Positions 1 through 8,180 of a stretch of 22,618 bases of DNA are shown here, piece after piece; the stretch's first letter is position 1; each line of letters starts with the position of its first letter. The translations under genes and the position numbers were made by a program. The stretch comes from Bacteroidota bacterium (GTDB lineage: Bacteria; Bacteroidota; Bacteroidia; Chitinophagales; Chitinophagaceae), in contig JAEZJD010000184.1 of NCBI GenBank assembly GCA_023436425.1, positions 1 through 22,618 on the forward strand, written 5' to 3'. The notes under the pieces are model-generated. The model made no database searches, had not been told where the DNA came from, and worked only from the letters and a program-made list of their open reading frames with translations.

Positions 1-437
1 TAAGAACTGTGTTGGTTTACGGAAAAAATTTTTCCGGAAGGGAAAACATCGTCACCGCCGTTGCCAACGGATTAAAAAACGAAAAACGGCTGAAAATCTT
101 TGATGATCAAATCAGAACGCCAACTTATGTGGAAGACCTAGCCGACGGAATTTCAAAAATTGTCGAGAAAAAAGCGAGAGGTATTTACCACATCTCCGGA
201 GAAGAAGTATTTACGCCATATCAAATTGCTCTGGCAGTTGCCGATTTCCTTGGTTACGATCACTCGCGCATTGAACGGGTGACGTCAGATACCTTTCAGC
301 CGCACGCGGGTGCGGCAAGGCGTCCGTTGAAGACAGGATTCGATATTTCCAAAGCAAAAAAACTACTGGGATTTCAGCCAATCACTTTTGAAGAAGGACT
401 TAAAAAAACCTTGACTGAAGAACTGCCGAACCCGTGA
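1..437 (+). CDS. RmlD-like NAD(P)-dependent sugar-nucleotide reductase/epimerase, 3' part only
   Basis: C-terminal part of an extended short-chain dehydrogenase. The frame is open to the window edge (first complete codon at position 3), so the GTG at 9 is probably internal and not a start. The visible sequence opens with VLVYGKNFSG, the region after the catalytic Tyr-x3-Lys, which lies outside the window. YVEDLADGI follows (the conserved stretch where these enzymes contact substrate). The tail has RPLKTGFDISKAKKLLGF, typical of dTDP-4-dehydrorhamnose reductase (RmlD) and related epimerases, where the last helix carries a 'K..LGF.P' signature. Likely a cytoplasmic sugar-nucleotide enzyme. The substrate cannot be decided without the N-terminal half. 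It ends 12 nt before the convergent arginase stop, and I see no hairpin between them. Family call is good; RmlD versus another epimerase is inference. Confidence 0.75.
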   Translation, partial: RTVLVYGKNFSGRENIVTAVANGLKNEKRLKIFDDQIRTPTYVEDLADGISKIVEKKARGIYHISGEEVFTPYQIALAVADFLGYDHSRIERVTSDTFQPHAGAARRPLKTGFDISKAKKLLGFQPITFEEGLKKTLTEELPNP

Positions 438-449
438 ACTGCTGAAAAA

Positions 450-1397
450 TCAACTCATCATCAGCACATTCACACTACGCTGCAGAATATTAAAGGCTAT
501 TTCCGCCATCAGGTTTTCTTTGTCAAGCGTGGGATTCACTTCTGTAATTTCGAAACAGCAAACTTTGCGGTTCTGCATAAACTTGCTGATCAAGTCCTCA
601 GCTTCCCGTTCACGCAACCCGTTGTTGACCGGCGTTCCGGTGCCTTTCGTTATCGACGAATCGAGACTATCAACGTCAAATGAAATGTAAATGTCGCTAC
701 AGTCGCTGAGGTAACGAATCACTGATCTAACGACGTTCTCAGCACCTTTGCTGCGCACCTCCTTCGTCGTAATCACTTTCATTCCGTATTTACGAATTAG
801 AAACTCTTCTTCTTTTTCATAATCACGCAGCGATATGTAAACTATGTCTTCAGGAAGAACTTTTGGAGCAATTTTGCCGATGTTTTTCAGGTGGTTCCAA
901 AACTTTTCTGTTTCGGCGTCCAGTTCGTGCACTGCACATTCTTTGTTGTCTTCATTTATTGCGGCAGCCAGCGGCATTCCGTGCACGTTGCCTGATGGGG
1001 TAGTGTAAGGTGTATGCAAATCGGCATGTGCATCGAGCCAGATGACACCCAGCTTGCTTTTCGGCCTTGCCATTTTAATACCGGCTATAGTGGCTCCCGA
1101 CGTACTGTGATCGCCACTGAGCACCACCGGGAACACATTGTTCTTCACGCAATCAGACACAGCTTTGCTCACCCTGTCGTACATAGCTGCAATGCCTTTT
1201 ATTCTTTTCGCATACGGGGATTCTATTGGCTCATAAAGCAGTTTGTTTTCAACAGGAATTTTTTCGCAGGGGAAATGAACGAAAAAGTTGCTCATGAAGT
1301 CGAGCGCTGCAATTTTTATCGCATCTATGCCCAGGCTTGCGCCACGGGTTCCCGCCCCTATTTCCGAAGGCACTTCAATAATCTTGATGTTCTTCAT
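450..1397 (-). CDS. rocF: Arginase (ureohydrolase family)
   Basis: Mn-dependent ureohydrolase, most likely arginase (L-arginine to L-ornithine plus urea), cytoplasmic. Numbering from the chosen ATG (315 aa): SGDHS with His97; DAHADLH with Asp122, His124, Asp126 and His128; SFDVDSLD with Asp241 and Asp243. These are the binuclear Mn ligands and are all present. GTGTPVNNGL and EITEVNP match arginase better than agmatinase or formiminoglutamase, though substrate is inferred. The frame stays open upstream to 1439, but I prefer the ATG at 1397. It begins the usual KNIKIIEVP strand, and a promoter-like pair lies at 1415-1445, so the extra 14 codons would fall upstream of the transcript start. The gene lies 56 nt after the universal stress protein gene on the same strand, so partial co-transcription is possible. 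Stop is TGA. Confidence 0.88.
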   Translation of the reverse strand: MKNIKIIEVPSEIGAGTRGASLGIDAIKIAALDFMSNFFVHFPCEKIPVENKLLYEPIESPYAKRIKGIAAMYDRVSKAVSDCVKNNVFPVVLSGDHSTSGATIAGIKMARPKSKLGVIWLDAHADLHTPYTTPSGNVHGMPLAAAINEDNKECAVHELDAETEKFWNHLKNIGKIAPKVLPEDIVYISLRDYEKEEEFLIRKYGMKVITTKEVRSKGAENVVRSVIRYLSDCSDIYISFDVDSLDSSITKGTGTPVNNGLREREAEDLISKFMQNRKVCCFEITEVNPTLDKENLMAEIAFNILQRSVNVLMMS

Positions 1398-1414
1398 ATA
1401 ACAAAGCCTCAGGA

Positions 1415-1445
1415 CGAAATTAGTCCAAGAGCTTTGCAACTCAAA
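1415..1445 (-). promoter_or_regulatory. Bacteroidota-type promoter for arginase
   Basis: On the minus strand, TTTG (1442-1445) is followed after 19 nt by TAATTTCG (1415-1422). This fits the Bacteroidota -33 TTTG / N19-21 / -7 TAnnTTTG consensus with one mismatch. The predicted transcript would begin about 12 nt before the ATG at 1397, which supports that start over the upstream open frame. Confidence 0.5.
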
Positions 1446-1453
1446 AACACCGG

Positions 1454-2236
1454 CTATTCATGTGCAGCAAGAACAGGGATGGCACTTTCGTACACCAGCT
1501 TGTTTGTGTTTTTACCTCTTATCAGCAATTTGATAAAAGAATGTTTTCTGGGAAATGTGAGCACAAGATCGATGCGGTTGTTGTGTATAAACTGCTGAAT
1601 TGTTCTATGAAAGTTGAAATTTGTGAGGAAGTAAAATTGCGGCTGATATTCTGCAAACATCTTTTCCAACTTACTTTTTTCGGCAATGTATTCTTCGTTC
1701 ACTGATATGTAGGCGTCGGCGTTGATGTGCACGATGTGAAGGTGCGGCTTCATTATGTTCAGAATTTTTTTTACCGCGTCTACTGGTATTGACTCTTCCA
1801 CATTTTTATAGTCCGAAGCAAGAGCGACATTTTTTATTTGCTTGTAAGCGGCATCGTTCGGAATCACCAGCACCGGACAGCTGGCTTTTTCAATCATTCT
1901 TACTGCATTGCTGCCCACTAGCACCTGTTCCAGCTTCGTTTTGTTGTCTATGCCCATAACCACCAGCGCCGCTTCAAAGTCTTTGATTTTCTTCTGCAAC
2001 CCTTCCACCACATCAATCGACTTGTCAGCCACACACTCAATGTGTGCAATGTAATCGTCCAAAAGACGCTTTTTCAGTTCCCGCAGATCATAAGACACCT
2101 CGTTTCGCTGATCGGGGTGTTCGTAAGCGTGATAAAGGACGATTGTTGTATTACTTTGATCGTGCAACAATTGAACGGCAAACCTTGCAGCATTCACAGA
2201 CGCTGGTGAAAAGTCAATAGGAACAATAACGTGCAT
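1454..2236 (-). CDS. Universal stress protein, tandem UspA domains
   Basis: 260-residue protein with two UspA folds. The first domain opens with MHVIVPIDFSPASVNAARFA, the ATP-binding Usp start with Asp8. It carries the nucleotide-loop motif G-x2-...-G-x9-GS in VMGIDNKTKLEQVLVGSNAV, followed by CPVLVIP. The second domain (from about residue 140) starts with KNVALASDYKN but lacks a clear G-x2-G-x9-G(S/T) loop, so it probably does not bind ATP. Tandem Usp proteins of about 270-280 aa with a weak second half are common in Bacteroidota. Cytoplasmic, stress-related; no specific role can be read. Start is the ATG at 2236 (no earlier start needed); stop is TAG. The upstream region holds an FNR-like palindrome at 2391-2404. 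Downstream is arginase on the same strand. Confidence 0.85.
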   Translation of the reverse strand: MHVIVPIDFSPASVNAARFAVQLLHDQSNTTIVLYHAYEHPDQRNEVSYDLRELKKRLLDDYIAHIECVADKSIDVVEGLQKKIKDFEAALVVMGIDNKTKLEQVLVGSNAVRMIEKASCPVLVIPNDAAYKQIKNVALASDYKNVEESIPVDAVKKILNIMKPHLHIVHINADAYISVNEEYIAEKSKLEKMFAEYQPQFYFLTNFNFHRTIQQFIHNNRIDLVLTFPRKHSFIKLLIRGKNTNKLVYESAIPVLAAHE

Positions 2237-2390
2237 TACAATCGTTTTTGGTTATGAATATCACTAGTCTTTCAGCTCTACAACTCATGCTCAGAAAATC
2301 ATCAGCAAACGATTTGCTTGTCCAAATTCGAAGCTGAATAACTCAAGGGTCGATACCTTTCAAAACTCTGAAACAAACCAAACATATTAG

Positions 2391-2404
2391 CTGATAAAAA
2401 TCAG
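2391..2404. promoter_or_regulatory. FNR/CRP-like palindrome
   Basis: CTGAT-AAAA-ATCAG is a perfect 5+4+5 inverted repeat. It resembles the FNR half-site arrangement TTGAT-N4-ATCAA with one change per arm. It lies 155 nt upstream of the universal stress gene and about 160 nt upstream of smc. Usp genes are FNR/CRP targets in several bacteria; regulation here is inference. Confidence 0.25.
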
Positions 2405-2534
2405 TTTTGAAGGCTTTTGTCAGTTACAAAAATTTTTGCATTTGTAAAAACATACGCTGTGTTCTTGTGAAAAAGTTGGGTATAACAAGCAGTCCGTTCT
2501 GCCGAAATTGGCTGCTGTCGACAGTTCCAACTGC

Positions 2535-2542
2535 TATATTTG
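2535..2542 (+). promoter_or_regulatory. Bacteroidota -7 box upstream of smc
   Basis: TATATTTG matches TAnnTTTG exactly. The nearest TTG (2508-2510) is 24 nt away, slightly long for a -33 element. Transcription from here would start near 2548, so the GTG at 2565 is a better smc start than the upstream in-frame TTG. Confidence 0.45.
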
Positions 2543-2564
2543 CTTCGAACTAAAAGCTGAAAGA

Positions 2565-5500
2565 GTGAGACTAAAATCTTTGGACATAAAGGGCTTTAAA
2601 AGCTTTGCTGATAAAACTCACGTCAATTTCGACGAGAATATTACCGGCATTGTGGGTCCAAACGGATGCGGCAAAAGTAATATTGTGGACAGCATTCGCT
2701 GGGTAATTGGAGAGCAGAAAATATCGCATCTGCGTTCAGAAAACCTGGAAAGCCTTGTATTCAATGGCTCAAAAACCCGGAGCGCCAGCGGACTTGCAGA
2801 AGTAAGCCTCACTTTTGAAAACACCCGGAACCTTCTACCCACTGAATTCAACACGGTTACTATCACGCGCAAATTTTTTAAAAATGGCGAAAGTGAATAT
2901 CGCCTGAATGATGTTACCTGCCGTTTGAAAGACATCCAAAATCTTTTCCTTGATACCGGCGTGTCCACCGACAGCTACGCCATCATTGAACTCGGCATGG
3001 TGGACGATTTGATAAAAGATAAGGACAACAGCCGTAGACGAATGCTGGAACAGGCTGCGGGAATTTCCATCTACAAAACCCGGAAAAAAGAAGCAAAGCA
3101 AAAACTGGAGGCCACAGAGCAGGATTTGGCAAGAATAGAAGACCTGCTATTTGAAATTCATAACCAGCTAAAAACGCTCGAAAGCCAATCGAAAAAGGCG
3201 CTAAAGTATTTCGAGATCAAATATGAATACCGCGATGTAAGCTTCGAGCTTGCGAAGGCTGCTTTGGAAGGATTTAACCTCACCTTCAAAGACCTGAATG
3301 AAAAGCACGAAGCCGAGACTGACAAGCGCATAGCTCTTGAAGCGCAGATTGCAGGCGAAGAAGCTGCGCTGGAGCAGGAGCGGGTAGGCTTTATTGAAAA
3401 GGAACAAGAACTGCACCTATTGCAACAGTCCTTTAATGAGCTGGTGCAAAACGTTCGCACGAAAGAAAACGAGAAAAATCTGGCATCGCAACGGTTGGAA
3501 TACCTGAAAGAAAGAGAAGTAAACCTTACTCAATTTCTGACCAACGCGGAAGGACAAATTTCAGGCATCGAAGAAAGTATTGGCTTCACGCAGCAACAAA
3601 TAACGGACGAAGAAGTTGTCCTTTTACGACTTACCGCTGAATTGGAGCAACTGCGTTCGCAGGTGGACGAAAAGCGAAAAGTTGTGGACGAAAACCGGTC
3701 GGCACTTAACAACTTGCGTTCCTCGCATCAGCAGGTTCAGCGCACTCAATTCGATGCGGAAAAAAAGGTGGCTGTGGCTGACACGTCCATTCAAAATCTT
3801 CAGCGAACGATTGCACATCTTGAAGAAGATAAATCCAATAGGCAAAAGCAAATACAGCAGTTAGACGAGGAAAAAACTGCAAAGCAGAGCGACTTGCAAA
3901 CAAAGCAGCAAGACCTGGAACAACTACAGCAACATCATAATACCACAAAACAGCAAATTCTGCAGACGCAGGGAGTTCTCGAAAATCTTCGCGGTCAGCT
4001 TGCAGAAGAAAACCGGAAACTCGATTCAAAAAAGAACCAGCACGACCTTTTAAAGAACCTTATTGATTCAATGGAAGGTTATCCTGAAAGTGTGAAATTT
4101 CTTCACAAGAATCAGCATTGGAATCATGATGCGCCGATACTCTCCGACATTGTGTATGTGAAGGAAGAATATCGTGCAGCTTTGGAAAATGTGCTTGAGC
4201 CATTTTTGAATTACTATGTTGTAGATAATCTTGAACACGGCTTACAGGCAGTTCATTTATTAAATGAAAATCAAAAAGGGAAAGCCAATTTCTTTTTACT
4301 GGATAAAGTCAACAGTTCGGTAGTGTTGGTGCCCGATCACAAGCCGGATGGAACTATTCCTGCACTCGACGTAATTGAAGTGGAAGAGCGCTATCGCAAA
4401 TTGGCTGAGCAACTTTTAGGAAATGTGTTTATCGCCAGCGACGAAGCAGCTTTGGAAAACAGCAACGGTTTTGTTGTGTTGGAAAAAAATGGCAAGTATG
4501 TAAAGAGCAGCTTCACACTCACCGGCGGCAGCGTAGGGCTTTTTGAAGGTAGAAAAATTGGGCGTGCGAAGAACCTTGAAAAACTTCATGACGAAATTGT
4601 TGCGCAACAGGCAGTGGTGGACGATTTGGCTGCCCAAATTCAGAAGCGACATAAAGAAGTAATCACTTTTAACGCCGATCTGAAAGAAAACGTAATCCGC
4701 GAAACGGAAAGAACAATTCAGCAGTTAAACAATCAATTGTTTGCTATTCAAAACAAAATTGAAAATCTGCATTATTCACAAGAGTCTGCGGACAAAAGAA
4801 TCGGGGAACTGCAGCAGCAGCTGGAGCAAACGAATGTTTCAGTGGCAGAAGTGCGTAACGAGCTGCTGCAATTAAACAGTCAATTGCTGGACTACACGCA
4901 ACAGTTGCAGCAGGCAGAAAATAGCTATAAGCAAATCGAAGAAGAATACACGCAAATAAACAGCAGCTATAACGCCCTGAACCTGCAGGTGGCGAAAGAA
5001 CAAAGCAAGGTAAACTCTTTAAAACAAGAGTTGCAGTTCAAAACAAATCAGCTTACTGATATTAGAAAGCAGGTTGAAAACAACAAGGTGCAACTGCAGG
5101 AAACCGGTAAAAGCATTTCTGCATCTCAGCAAACTTTGGCAGAAACGGAAGAAGCGTTGTTGCAATTAATGCGCAACAAGGAAAGTGAGCAGCAAATGCT
5201 GAATGAAAAGGACGCCGCGTACTACAACCTGCGCAATCAATTAAGTGCAAAAGAAAGTGAGTTGCGGCTCAAGGTGAAAGAGAAGGAGCAGGTAGAACAC
5301 CTTTTAACTGAGATAAAAGACAAGTTGAACGATTTGAAGTTGCAGTTAGCAGGAATAAAGGAGCGCCTAAATGTAGAGTTCAAAATAATTCTTGAAGACA
5401 TTTTAGATGAAGCGAGAAAGTCCGAAACCAGTGTTCAAGAGTTGCATGAGAAGGCAGACAAAATGCGCAAGCGTCTCGAGAACCTTGGCGAAGTGAATCC

Positions 5501-6089
5501 CACAGCGATTGAAGCATTTGAAGAAATGAAAAAACGCTATGACTTTATCGTGGAGCAGAAGGAAGATTTAGTGAACGCTAAGCAAAGTTTGATGCAAACA
5601 ATTGCAGAAGTGGAAACTACTGCCAATCAAAAGTTTCTGGAAACATTCAACCAGGTGAGAGAGAATTTTCAAAATGTATTCAAAACATTATTCACTGAAG
5701 ATGATCAATGCGACCTTATTTTAGAAAACCCGGATAATCTTGCCGAAACCGGAATTGATATTATGGCAAAACCGAAAGGTAAGCGGCCGAGCAGCATCAA
5801 CCAATTGAGTGGGGGAGAGAGAACACTCACCGCCACGGCTTTGCTATTTGCCATTTATCTTATTAAACCTGCGCCGTTCTGTATTTTGGACGAGGTAGAT
5901 GCGCCGCTTGACGATGCTAACGTCGGCAAGTTTACAAACATGATCAGGCAGTTCAGCAATAACTCCCAGTTTATAATTGTCACCCACAACAAAGCTACCA
6001 TGAACGCTGTGGACGTAATTTATGGTGTGACGATGCAGGAGCCTGGCGTGAGCAAACTTGTTCCCGTTGATTTTAGAAACCTGAACTAA
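2565..6089 (+). CDS. smc: Chromosome segregation ATPase Smc
   Basis: 1174 residues from the GTG at 2565, the normal bacterial Smc length. The N-terminal head begins VRLKSLDIKGFKSFADKT with Walker A GPNGCGKSN (residues 31-39). Long coiled coil follows (roughly 165-495), rich in Gln, Glu and Lys. The hinge at about 505-660 includes GYPESVKFL and LTGGS. A return coil runs to about 1010. The C-terminal head carries signature LSGGE and Walker B FCILDEVDAPLDD, then the VTHNK switch. The dimer condenses and organises DNA with ScpA/ScpB; neither is in the window. The frame is open to a TTG at 2508, but the extra 19 residues do not fit the family and would lie upstream of the -7 box at 2535. Followed after 10 nt by the DUF486-type gene, probably co-transcribed. 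No frameshift seen. Confidence 0.97.
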   Translation: MRLKSLDIKGFKSFADKTHVNFDENITGIVGPNGCGKSNIVDSIRWVIGEQKISHLRSENLESLVFNGSKTRSASGLAEVSLTFENTRNLLPTEFNTVTITRKFFKNGESEYRLNDVTCRLKDIQNLFLDTGVSTDSYAIIELGMVDDLIKDKDNSRRRMLEQAAGISIYKTRKKEAKQKLEATEQDLARIEDLLFEIHNQLKTLESQSKKALKYFEIKYEYRDVSFELAKAALEGFNLTFKDLNEKHEAETDKRIALEAQIAGEEAALEQERVGFIEKEQELHLLQQSFNELVQNVRTKENEKNLASQRLEYLKEREVNLTQFLTNAEGQISGIEESIGFTQQQITDEEVVLLRLTAELEQLRSQVDEKRKVVDENRSALNNLRSSHQQVQRTQFDAEKKVAVADTSIQNLQRTIAHLEEDKSNRQKQIQQLDEEKTAKQSDLQTKQQDLEQLQQHHNTTKQQILQTQGVLENLRGQLAEENRKLDSKKNQHDLLKNLIDSMEGYPESVKFLHKNQHWNHDAPILSDIVYVKEEYRAALENVLEPFLNYYVVDNLEHGLQAVHLLNENQKGKANFFLLDKVNSSVVLVPDHKPDGTIPALDVIEVEERYRKLAEQLLGNVFIASDEAALENSNGFVVLEKNGKYVKSSFTLTGGSVGLFEGRKIGRAKNLEKLHDEIVAQQAVVDDLAAQIQKRHKEVITFNADLKENVIRETERTIQQLNNQLFAIQNKIENLHYSQESADKRIGELQQQLEQTNVSVAEVRNELLQLNSQLLDYTQQLQQAENSYKQIEEEYTQINSSYNALNLQVAKEQSKVNSLKQELQFKTNQLTDIRKQVENNKVQLQETGKSISASQQTLAETEEALLQLMRNKESEQQMLNEKDAAYYNLRNQLSAKESELRLKVKEKEQVEHLLTEIKDKLNDLKLQLAGIKERLNVEFKIILEDILDEARKSETSVQELHEKADKMRKRLENLGEVNPTAIEAFEEMKKRYDFIVEQKEDLVNAKQSLMQTIAEVETTANQKFLETFNQVRENFQNVFKTLFTEDDQCDLILENPDNLAETGIDIMAKPKGKRPSSINQLSGGERTLTATALLFAIYLIKPAPFCILDEVDAPLDDANVGKFTNMIRQFSNNSQFIIVTHNKATMNAVDVIYGVTMQEPGVSKLVPVDFRNLN

Positions 6090-6099
6090 GATCGGTTTG

Positions 6100-6432
6100 A
6101 TGTTTCGCACGATTCTGTTGCTCACGGCTTCTAATGTCTTCATGACGTTTGCGTGGTACTATCATTTGAAACAGCAAGGTTGGCCATTGTGGAAAGCCAT
6201 TTTGTTTAGCTGGCTTATCGCACTATTTGAGTATTGCCTTATGGTGCCTGCCAACCGCATAGGTTATCTGAGCGGGTATAGTGGATTTCAGTTAAAAATG
6301 GTGCAGGAGGTAATTACACTTGTGATTTTCAGCCTTTTTGCTGTTTTTATATTGAAAGAAGATTTTCAACTTAAGCACTTAATAAGTTTCGGATTTCTCT
6401 TGGCAGCGGTTTATTTCATGTTCAAAAAATAG
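6100..6432 (+). CDS. DMT-superfamily DUF486-type small membrane protein
   Basis: 110 residues from the ATG at 6100 (a TTG codon directly before it is also in frame). Four hydrophobic helices are visible, around residues 3-20, 29-48, 65-85 and 91-108. The pattern FMTFAWYYHLK ... SWLIALFEYCLMVPANRIGY ... QLKMVQEVITLVIF ... FAVFILKE matches the DUF486 / DMT family protein common in proteobacteria and Bacteroidota. The PANRIGY stretch and the 'Q.K..QE' motif are its hallmarks. Inner-membrane location is clear; transport substrate is unknown. It starts 11 nt after the smc stop and probably shares its transcript, though no functional link is established. Stop TAG, converging on the propeller gene with an 18-nt gap. 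Confidence 0.85.
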   Translation: MFRTILLLTASNVFMTFAWYYHLKQQGWPLWKAILFSWLIALFEYCLMVPANRIGYLSGYSGFQLKMVQEVITLVIFSLFAVFILKEDFQLKHLISFGFLLAAVYFMFKK

Positions 6433-6450
6433 ACAAACGGAGAGATTACA

Positions 6451-7467
6451 TCATTCGAGGGTCAGCCGTCCAATTTTACCGTTGTTACCGGCCAAAAAAA
6501 CCGCGTTGCCATCTTTTGCTTTTCTGCACACGTGAAAGCCTTCTGCGGAAATTAAGGTCCAGCTTTTACCGCCATTGGATGAGAAATCAACACCTTTTGT
6601 GCCGCAGGTAATCAGTTTTTTTCTGCTGATGAATTCCACACAACTGCGGTAGCCGTGAGGAGAGATTTGCGGCTTTATCCAACTTTTGCCATTGTTGGTG
6701 CTAAAAAAGCAATTAGCAAAAGTGATTGTATCAGCAGCATAATCACCGCCAACAGCTACGATTTTGTTTCTAAACAAACATTGGTGAATCGCAATTGAAT
6801 TTGTTCCTGAAGATTCGCCATGCATCATCGGTATTGGTTTTTTCTCTGCGCCGGCGATGAGATTAGATGTCTTGCCGCCGGAAGCGTAAACAAACTCTGT
6901 TCTATTCCATGCACGGATGTTTGTACCGCTTGCAGCAAAAAATGCCTCGCCAACATCCGCAGCAGGACGCCTCGATGCAGGCAGCTCTCTCCAACTGTCA
7001 CCACCGTCGTTTGTTGCTGCAATGAAAAATCTTCCGTCGAGGGGATCGCCGATAACCATGCCTTGCCGCTCACTTGAAAATTCCATCGCATCTAAGAACA
7101 TTCCTTTCGCCCGATTTTCATAGACCACTTTCCAGTTTTTACCACCATCGGTCGTTTTCAGGATGTGTGCAGGCTCACCCACTGCCATGATCACAGCGGT
7201 CTTTTCGTCGAACGCTTCAATGTCGCGAAAGTCAGCTTTTTCAAGACCGCTTACCGTCATCCATTTCCATTCCCCGCCGGCATTTATCGAAAGTCCGACT
7301 GTTCCGTTGCTGCCGCTTACCCAAATTACATTGTTGTTGACCACACTCAATCCCCGCAAAGAGGTTTTGCTGCCGACCGTAAGAATGGTGATTGCAGGAC
7401 CTTTTTGCTGAGCCATCGCCACTGATAGTAAAACAATAAAGATGGAAGCCAAAAGTAACTTCTTCAT
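6451..7467 (-). CDS. Secreted Asp-box (BNR/Ycf48-like) beta-propeller protein
   Basis: 338 residues from the ATG at 7467. N-terminal signal peptide MKKLLLASIFIVLLSVAMAQ, with likely cleavage after AMA. The mature part shows Asp-box repeats SINAGGEWKW, TTDGGKNW, TNDGGDSW, STNNGKSW and SSNGGKSW, which mark beta-hairpins of a propeller like sialidases and the Ycf48/HCF136 group. No sialidase catalytic Arg triad or RIP motif can be assigned, so I do not call an enzyme. Bacteroidota proteins of this type are usually annotated as oxidoreductase or Ycf48-like; the real role is unknown. Likely periplasmic or outer surface. The frame runs further upstream to 7524, but those 19 residues precede the signal peptide and overlap an inverted repeat, so the later ATG is preferred. 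Stop TGA. Confidence 0.8.
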   Translation of the reverse strand: MKKLLLASIFIVLLSVAMAQQKGPAITILTVGSKTSLRGLSVVNNNVIWVSGSNGTVGLSINAGGEWKWMTVSGLEKADFRDIEAFDEKTAVIMAVGEPAHILKTTDGGKNWKVVYENRAKGMFLDAMEFSSERQGMVIGDPLDGRFFIAATNDGGDSWRELPASRRPAADVGEAFFAASGTNIRAWNRTEFVYASGGKTSNLIAGAEKKPIPMMHGESSGTNSIAIHQCLFRNKIVAVGGDYAADTITFANCFFSTNNGKSWIKPQISPHGYRSCVEFISRKKLITCGTKGVDFSSNGGKSWTLISAEGFHVCRKAKDGNAVFLAGNNGKIGRLTLE

Positions 7468-7515
7468 CCGCGGAAGATAGGAAACTCTTGTGTTCGAAGC
7501 TGTCAAATGCTTCGT

Positions 7516-7536
7516 TTGCCACAATCAATGTGGCAA
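7516..7536. repeat. Inverted repeat in the propeller/yceI divergent region
   Basis: Arms TTGCCACA (7516-7523) and TGTGGCAA (7529-7536) are perfect complements around a 5-nt spacer. It sits 49 nt upstream of the propeller ATG and about 33 nt upstream of the yceI promoter. It could be an operator or a hairpin in the leader of either gene. No T-run follows on either strand, so a terminator is unlikely. Confidence 0.5.
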
Positions 7537-7568
7537 CGTTATTGTGCTAAAGAGAGTCAGGGAGCGCA

Positions 7569-7600
7569 TTTGTTTAATGTTTAAACATTGATTATATTTG
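7569..7600 (+). promoter_or_regulatory. yceI promoter with internal 14-bp palindrome
   Basis: TTTG (7569-7572), 20 nt, then TATATTTG (7593-7600): an exact Bacteroidota -33/-7 match. Between the two boxes lies the perfect palindrome AATGTTTAAACATT (7576-7589). A repressor bound there would cover the promoter, so this is a likely operator; MarR or TetR type is a guess. The predicted transcript start near 7606 favours the ATG at 7620 over the one at 7611. Confidence 0.7.
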
Positions 7601-7619
7601 TGAATCAAAAATGAAGATT

Positions 7620-8174
7620 ATGGCAACGTTATGGAAGATTGATCCCGCACATTCGGAGATCCAGTTTAAAGTAAAACACCTGATGATCACGACAGTGACA
7701 GGTTATTTTAAAAAGTTTGACTTAGAGGTAGAAACAGAAACAGACGATTTCAACACATCCTCACGTATTGAATTTACCGCAGATATTGAGTCGCTGGACA
7801 CTAACCAGGCGCAAAGAGACACGCACCTGAGGTCTGATGACTTTTTCAACGCTGAAAAGTATCCGCAGCTAAATTTTGTTGGTAAAAAATACGAGGCAAA
7901 TGGCGACGAGGCCGTTTTGCACGGAGATTTGACAATCAGGGACGTGACAAAACCGATCACCTTAAAAGTGGAGTACGGCGGAAATGTGGTCGATCCTTAC
8001 GGACAAACAAAAGCCGGGTTCACCATTGATGGAAAGATCAGCAGAAAGGAATTCAATTTAAAATGGAATGCTGTAACTGAAGCAGGCCAAGTGGTTGTGA
8101 GCGACGAAATCAAAATTCATTGCGAAGTGCAGTTAATCAAGCAGCAAGAACAATCGGCGCAAAAAGCAGCTTAA
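7620..8174 (+). CDS. YceI-family lipid-binding-like protein
   Basis: 184 residues from the ATG at 7620. MATLWKIDPAHSEIQFKVKH is the standard YceI opening. SRIEFTADIESLDTNQAQRDTHLRSDDFFNAEKYPQ carries the conserved 'D..RD.HL.s.dFF' core. DLTIRDVTKPI and a final GDEI/DEIKI strand complete the lipocalin-like barrel that in E. coli YceI homologues binds polyisoprenoids. No signal peptide is seen, so this is a cytoplasmic member, as is frequent in Bacteroidota. Ligand not known. An ATG at 7611 adds MKI but would leave almost no leader. The strong promoter with embedded palindrome suggests regulated single-gene expression, and a 10-bp hairpin follows the stop. Confidence 0.9.
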   Translation: MATLWKIDPAHSEIQFKVKHLMITTVTGYFKKFDLEVETETDDFNTSSRIEFTADIESLDTNQAQRDTHLRSDDFFNAEKYPQLNFVGKKYEANGDEAVLHGDLTIRDVTKPITLKVEYGGNVVDPYGQTKAGFTIDGKISRKEFNLKWNAVTEAGQVVVSDEIKIHCEVQLIKQQEQSAQKAA

Positions 8175-8180
8175 ATTTCC

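Larger units (their letters stand above)
2237..2564. other. Divergent intergenic region between usp and smc
   Basis: About 330 nt without a convincing gene. It holds the smc -7 box (2535-2542), the palindrome CTGAT-AAAA-ATCAG (2391-2404), and an imperfect inverted repeat with arms TTACAAA (2424-2430) and TTTGTAA (2441-2447). I see no RNA gene here. An open frame from TTG at 2508 into smc exists, but I judge it non-coding upstream of 2565. Confidence 0.5.

Noticed and set aside
1014..1598. 194-codon plus-strand open frame over arginase and usp
   Set aside because: Shadow of two well-supported minus-strand genes; the translation has no recognisable motifs and spans their junction.
2508..2564. 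19-codon N-terminal extension of smc from a TTG
   Set aside because: Not part of the family, and it would lie upstream of and across the -7 box at 2535-2542.
3158..3460. Several 60-120 codon frames antisense to smc
   Set aside because: Typical antisense shadows of a long Glu/Gln/Lys-rich coiled coil; Ser/Arg/Phe-rich translations without motifs.
7531..7546. Possible sigma-54 promoter (TGGCAA-N5-TTGTG) upstream of yceI
   Set aside because: The -12 element has GT instead of GC and the site overlaps the inverted repeat; the TTTG/TATATTTG promoter is a far better match.
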